A stretch of DNA of 64,000 nt from assembly GCA_034769895.1 (NCBI GenBank), contig CM068367.1, positions 346,355,611 to 346,419,610 on the forward strand, written 5' to 3'. This document shows positions 58,531-64,000 of the stretch, in pieces. The notes under the pieces are model-generated. The model was not told where the DNA came from. It saw nothing but the letters and a program-made list of their open reading frames with translations, and did not search any database. How positions within the stretch are numbered: the first letter of the stretch is position 1; each line of letters starts with the position of its first letter. Source of the stretch: Magicicada septendecula (taxonomy: Eukaryota > Arthropoda > Insecta > Hemiptera > Cicadidae). Position numbers and translations under genes: made by a program.

Positions 58531-61377
58531 TGATAAGTGACTTTAACAGGAGTGCCCCGTGGTTACTACGCTTTTCAAAGTATTTCAAAAACGTTAATAA
58601 AAATGGGGGCCACGGACGGAACATCGTACAGTTTACAAATTTGTTGATGATATTGAATCAGACATTGAAGATGCTGTTATACGACTAACACATAAGAGAA
58701 GGAAAGCGATGTAGCGGCTGTATGGCTAAAACGGAACGTATGACAATAAGAGAGATGCAGAATTGGACGTTGCTAACAGAAATGTTAATCCATGTGATGC
58801 TTTGTATTACTGTGTGATATTATCCCAGTACGATAGGATTGACACAGATATATAAACATGTGACACAGATATATGTCGAACATATATATTGATCACGGAA
58901 GAAGGCTAATACATATTTAAATGCAATTTTGCGGAATTCATAAACAACAGAAAGCCATTATAAACAAAGTTATTCTTGAAAAGCATTTTTTCTACGGTTG
59001 TGAAAATTGAGAGTTACACAAAAGAAATAAAAACAAAGAAATTCGAGACACCCTGGAATTTCGAGAGAGAACGTCGAAAAAACGAAGATAATACGGGACT
59101 CATCCAGGTTAAATAAATGTAGATGAAAATCAAAAATAATTTGTACAACATGGCCACTTCCAGAAAATGGACGAAGAAGCGGAGAAGTTCTTAGAACGGT
59201 GATGTCCAAAAAGCAATGGCAAACAGAGAACTTCAAGAAAGAAAGTGACTGGCACAACCGGCGCACGGCAAGCGAGATCAGCGTGGACTGAACAAAACTT
59301 GCATAATTTGGCGACATATTTCTTCCTATAGTGCAGATAAGTTTCATTATTTCTGCTTCTGAGATAAAGCACTGAAGGCATTTTCCTTTTTTCTTAGTGG
59401 ATTAACTAAAATCCTCAACATACAGCCACTCAGCAATGCTCAGAACGCGACACAGAAAAAATTGCGATACACAAATTCACCAATTTCTAATAGGCTATAC
59501 ACGTTTAACATTGTGTTTTATAGCAGATGTACAAAAAATAAATTTACGTAGATGTACGAAAAAATAGCAGATGCAACTTTCATAAAGTTATTGAAATGAT
59601 AGATATGAGTAAAGTGGCATAGATGTTGTCGAATCCACCGAATACTTTGCTCTCAGTTATAAAAGTGCATCTAATTTCGTTTTTCTATTCTTATACTTCT
59701 TATACGAAGAATGTCCAATTAAAGTACAGGATGACGTCGGTAGTTTCTCTCAAATTACAATGTTTTACAAACGCTTTTTACATGTTTATTGTTTATATAG
59801 ACCGACCAAATTGTCTGTGCCAAAATCCCGGACATTTTTATAGAATGAATTTTTCATGAAACTGAGCCAAACATTATTACAACACTATTTTACTAGAACT
59901 ATTATTATTAACAATAACAAATTATTATTATTTGACTGATATTAACATTTGTAGTTATTAAGTTTATTATATTAGACAAAACACACACACACACACACAC
60001 ACACGCACGCACATATTAATCAAATTTTTTGTTTTGGTCTGCTGATCACGTGCGTCTTATGTTAAAGGCTTCAAACAGTGAGTGCTTTTCAGGAGAAGAA
60101 CAGCATTTTGTTTTTAATTTACTTTTTTCAGAAACGCAGTTACAAAAAACTCAACGCAACCCACTTAGAAACTGTAGAAGACTTGAAGAATCTTAACCAA
60201 TGTGTTTAACTACTAGCCTACTTTTGTTGTAAGAGTATAAAATATTCTTAAAACAGACATTTCTCTTCTTTTGTTGTTGTGAGACGGTAATGCGAATAAA
60301 TACGTAAGTACACAGTTATAGACGCTGAGAGTATACTTCTGTACCCACACAATTTAAAGAGAATTCTAACCACTTTTCGTGACCATTTTTTTTCTTTCCA
60401 TTCTTAATTCTTTCCATCCACAACTTCACACAAAACTAATAATTTACAATATTCATAAAATCAAAGACAAATCAGCGTTTCGGACACGGACACTGAGACA
60501 TTTCCTTTATTTATATATTACCCTATGTCTACAAAGCCACGTTATACGATTATACAAATAAAAGAAAATAGGAAACGTAAACGTAATACTTATCTACGAG
60601 CACATATTTATAGACAAATAAAATTTAGACTTTATAAGTTTTAAACGCATAAATTTACATTAAAAACTCACTATGAGTTCCTGTTGAGTCAAGTGCCATT
60701 ATAGGCCTGTAACTAGTGACTAATCTGTTGTTAATATAGTCATTAATTCCGCTGAAAAACACCAGGAAATGCAGAAAGACACCAGATGACCGTACAGGCC
60801 TATCTCCCATCTTTCCTTCCTAGTGTGGTTAACAGAGTGATTTCACATCATCAAGGTTTACCGAAGCCATCCGGATTTTTATAACTGCTATAGCGGATTT
60901 TGTTACACTTCGAACACTTAGAACGTTAACTTCGTAACAATTACGTTTTAGTAAACATTAACTTCATGATAGTTTTATAAACATAAGGATATTCACAAAT
61001 ATACCAAACAGAGAGTTTAAAAAAACGTGGACATTAAAGCAAAACAGGAATCAGAGACCATTACGCCTTATGTAGCGACCATTATGCTGCTGGTAGAAGC
61101 CAAAATGATCTAAACGAGGCATTTGCAAAAATGAGCAAAAATTGACGTTGGATGGTAAGAAAAAGGAGAAACTGGAAGTGACAGGTAGGCCTAATAAACC
61201 GGACAAGGTTATTAGACCTAAACTAATTAAAAATGGCAAATAGATTCAAGAAAACGTTTTAACCTATAAGGGAGAAAGGTGTAATAAAACTGTATTAATT
61301 TCAGCAAAGGAAGTATGCGACACAATTGTGGTGAATAAACTAAGCAAACTGTATTGTTGCGAGAAGCGTACCGAACA
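58531..61377. other. Long gene-free stretch
   Basis: No supported gene. A weakly coding-looking frame at about 58590-58853 is broken by two stops. It contains the (AC)n microsatellite listed separately. The stretch ends at the hAT-3 flank. Confidence 0.45.
59978..60004. repeat. (AC)n microsatellite
   Basis: An uninterrupted AC run followed by GCAC units. Confidence 0.95.
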
Positions 61378-62053
61378 ATCCAGCGCAGTGGCGTAGCTAG
61401 GGGGGGGGGCGAAGGGGGCGGGTGCCCCGGGCGGCAAACTGGAAAAAATTAAACAGTACATTAAGGTGGTTCTTGGGAGTTTTCATTTCGTCTAAATTTG
61501 TCTGAAACTTTGCAGTCAACTAAACAAAGCTATTTCACATGTACTGTTAAAATTTCGGTGCGATTGGCCGTTCGAAAGTTGTTGAACAGTCATAGATGTG
61601 AGCGTGGCGCTGTCTGAAGCATAGAGAGGGCAAAGTATAGGCGCTCGTGTAAGTGGAAATGTCCACGCAGAAACATTCATAGAGGTCATTTCTATCCTTG
61701 TCTACTGACGCATGCGCGAGAGTGGAACTCGCGCGGATCAGCTGATTCAGCGTCAGTTCAGAAATGACCCCTACGTGATTCCATCTCTCTTTTCCAGCCG
61801 GACGGTTTCTCAGCCAGTTCACCACCCCTATCTATATACCTGTATGGTCTGAAGTCAACTCAGTCTGGTACAGACGTGTATAGTAAGTAATAACCTCAAT
61901 TCAATTCGCACTTATACTTATTTTTTGCATAAGCCGTAATTGAACGCATAAGCATAATTTACTTTTCGTTGTCAAAGTAACTTAAAAACTAATGCGGTTT
62001 TTTATAATATTGAGTTTAATATCTTAAAACCTTTTGTTTGGTAAGTCGTGCTT

Positions 62054-62082
62054 AAATATATATATATATATATATATATAAT
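62054..62082. repeat. (TA)n microsatellite
   Basis: An alternating TA run inside the 5' part of hAT-3. Confidence 0.95.
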
Positions 62083-62862
62083 AATTAGTTGAGGCATTGA
62101 ACTTTATTCAAACTCAAATTCAGTTTCGAATTCAATAAAAAATAATTATAGAGTATTCATGTATAAGATAGGTATAATGCTCTTAATTTTTGATTTAAAA
62201 AAAACACCTGATAAGATTTTCGTTTGATCTTAAAAAGCGATGTACCCATGATCCATACCTCAAAATTTCCCCTCCCCCACCCCGTCTTTGAGTCAAATCA
62301 CCTCAATTCTGGGCGCTGCGCATGCTCGTGAAGATGGCATTTATGCCCAAGAGGCATAAAAACGTATTTAATTAATGTATATAAAGAACACCAAATATTT
62401 TAAATAAAAAGTATATTTTTGATTAGATTCGCCTTAGTATATGATATACTAATAACGTAGGACAGAAGATTAAAATTGTAGTAATTTTCTTATGGAATGA
62501 TCAGTTTATCTGAAATTAAGATATGTATTACGTTATACTGTGGCCGTTGCTGGTGTAAATCGCAAAAAATTAGAAAAAATGCAAAAAAACAAAACTACTC
62601 GTGAACAACCCTACATTCATGATTTTTTTTATAGAGCGTGAACATATTTTATTATAAAAAGAAAAAAAAGAATTGGGAAAAGCACCATTTAGCCCATGGA
62701 ACGGGGGGAGGGGTAATTTTGAGGTATTTTGTTTATCACACGTCAACGTTTCAACTGTATTCGCCCGTTAACGAAACCAGTTAACGAATTAACTATAGTT
62801 GCAGTGTTCGCAGGTCATTGTCTAATTTTTTGCGGGTTTCCAGGTACTAAAACACCTACAGA

Positions 62863-64000
62863 ATGAAACGAATCAAGCCAAGTGGTGCTCAATTTCGAAA
62901 GACAAAGATTAAAAAAATTCAGTCTGCTGAGAGTTCAAAAAATTTAATGAAAGCTTTTATTGAGAGAAGCTCGAGTTTGAAAAACAAGGAAGTCATGAAG
63001 TCGACCCACCAAATCGTGGATCAAGCTCTTCGACTGACGAAGGACACAGCAAAGACGATAATAGTGGAGAAAACAACGAGGGGGGAAAAGTCAGCGACTC
63101 CAATAATGTAAATAACTTAATTGAAACTTCTGCTACTACGTCTGAATTAAACATCATTCCAGAAACATTACTTGAACTTCAAAAATTTCTGAAGAAGAAA
63201 ATCCATTACGAGCCAACGAACATGACGATAAAAGACTACCAATAACACAGAGTGACAACTTTAGTATGGATGTTCTGCAAGATATTGGACGGTGGCCTGA
63301 AAACATTGCAAAACAGTTTCGAGACCTAGTCGTAAGTCAAGGCACCAGCCAACTGCAAAACAAAGACAGTGTTTTTCCTTCCGATACTACTGGAAGATCC
63401 ATGAATAAGTGTTGGTTTGAGAAACTCCTTAAAAATGGAAGGAAGATTAATCGGTCATGGTTATGCTATTCCCATGTAAAAACGCACTGTTTTGTGTTTG
63501 CTGCACATTATTTCAACAAAAGAACTACCAGAGCCAGAGCAGTTTTAGTAGTGTCAGTGGTTTTTCGACTTGGCGTAAGCTGAATCCTCGCATCCAGGAT
63601 CATGAGACTAGTGCTACACATCGCTCAGCATTTATGGAATGGAAAGAATTAGAGCGTTCACTGAATAAAGGAGCAGCCATTGATAGCCATCTTCAGCGAC
63701 AAGTTTGTGAAGCTGCTAAGATTTGGAAAGAAATCTTGGAAAAAGAGTAATCGCTACAGTGCAAACATTAGCTCAGCAGAACCTAGCTCTAAGAGGACAC
63801 AGAGAATCAATTACTGATAGTGCCAATCCTGGGAATTTTCTCGCACTTATCAAGTATCTTGCTAAATTCGATCCTGTAATGAGGACTCACCTGGATTCAG
63901 TTTCAGGAAATCCAGGAAAATTATCTTACCTCTCCCCGGATAGCCTAAACAAAATGAAATTATTTCCATCTTGGGTGAACAAGTGCGGAAAACCATAATT
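62863..64000 (+). pseudogene. hAT (ZMYM-like) transposase, N-terminal half, frameshifted, partial
   Basis: Begins at an ATG (62863) with a Lys-rich start, probably nuclear-targeting, and shifts frame near 63110 and 63180. From about 63190 it reads PITQSDNFSMDVLQDIGRWP and SMNKCWFEKLLKNGRKINRS. After a further shift near 63470 it reads CKNALFCVCCTLF, the TTF/MYM-type zinc finger, and then SGFSTWRKLNP. Another break near 63740 leads to LALRGHRESI and GNFLALIKYLAKFDPV, the start of the DUF4371-type core, with one more shift near 63950. The catalytic region lies beyond the window. It is a clear relative of the hAT-1 protein, but decayed. Confidence 0.8.

Larger units (their letters stand above)
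61386..64000 (+). mobile_element. hAT DNA transposon, left part (hAT-3), cut by the window end
   Basis: Starts CAGTGGCGTAGCTAGG followed by a G run and a GCCCCGGGCGGC-rich block, the same plan as hAT-2. The expected target duplication would be atccagcg (61378-61385). It carries the N-terminal half of a hAT transposase reading toward the right edge. The opposite end lies beyond the window. Confidence 0.8.

Noticed and set aside
58590..58853. Decayed coding frame (KFVDDIESDIEDAVIRLTHK region)
   Set aside because: Two in-frame stops in under 90 codons and no family that I recognise; not distinguishable from chance.

Overview
The window looks like a stretch of an AT-rich animal genome, most likely an insect or other arthropod, made almost entirely of transposable elements. 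No host gene with recognisable exons could be supported. The taxon is an inference from three things: the retroelement mix (Ty3/Gypsy, Penelope-like, RTE-type LINEs, hAT, Tigger-like, a tRNA-derived SINE), a primer-binding site exactly complementary to the 3' end of insect-type tRNA-Lys(CUU), and the absence of any bacterial or viral gene organisation. No prokaryotic operon, CRISPR array or intact tRNA/rRNA gene was seen.

Layout. 1-9440: unique AT-rich DNA with a 5'-truncated RTE LINE (616-975), a decayed ~50-bp minisatellite (1430-2000), a LINE remnant (6500-7075) and a ~130-bp tandem repeat (7500-8040). 9441-33285: a nested LTR-retrotransposon complex. Family A is present as two tandem, internally deleted copies that share a middle LTR (LTR, integrase, LTR, gag, RNase H-integrase, LTR). 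Its integrase is split by a nearly full-length family B Gypsy element (20945-30277, LTRs about 99.5% identical, 5-bp target duplication). The shared A LTR is itself interrupted by a 2.7-kb TG...CA insertion (12559-15233) and a 112-bp palindromic Penelope-like end (16035-16146). 33550-36536: a nearly complete hAT transposon. 37884-39359, 47311-48453 and about 48655-50697: three 5'-truncated Penelope-like elements, each with an inverted extra copy of its tail carrying hammerhead-ribozyme-like motifs. 41671-44574: an RTE LINE with its target duplication but no reverse-transcriptase core. 45262-45741: a Tigger-like MITE. 51751-54942, 55280-56462 and 61386-64000+: three more hAT elements (a decayed one, a short non-autonomous one, and one cut by the window edge). 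56739-57024: a tRNA-derived SINE.

How the parts relate. All recognisable coding sequence belongs to mobile elements, and every autonomous-type gene set is broken by stops, frameshifts or deletions. The freshest insertion is the family B element, yet it has two in-frame stops in pol, no capsid part in Gag and a damaged integrase zinc motif. The most unusual structures are the set of inverted, hammerhead-bearing Penelope-like ends, the four-fold PBS-like array at the family B LTR/leader junction, and the shared-LTR tandem of family A with an identical integrase frameshift in both copies.
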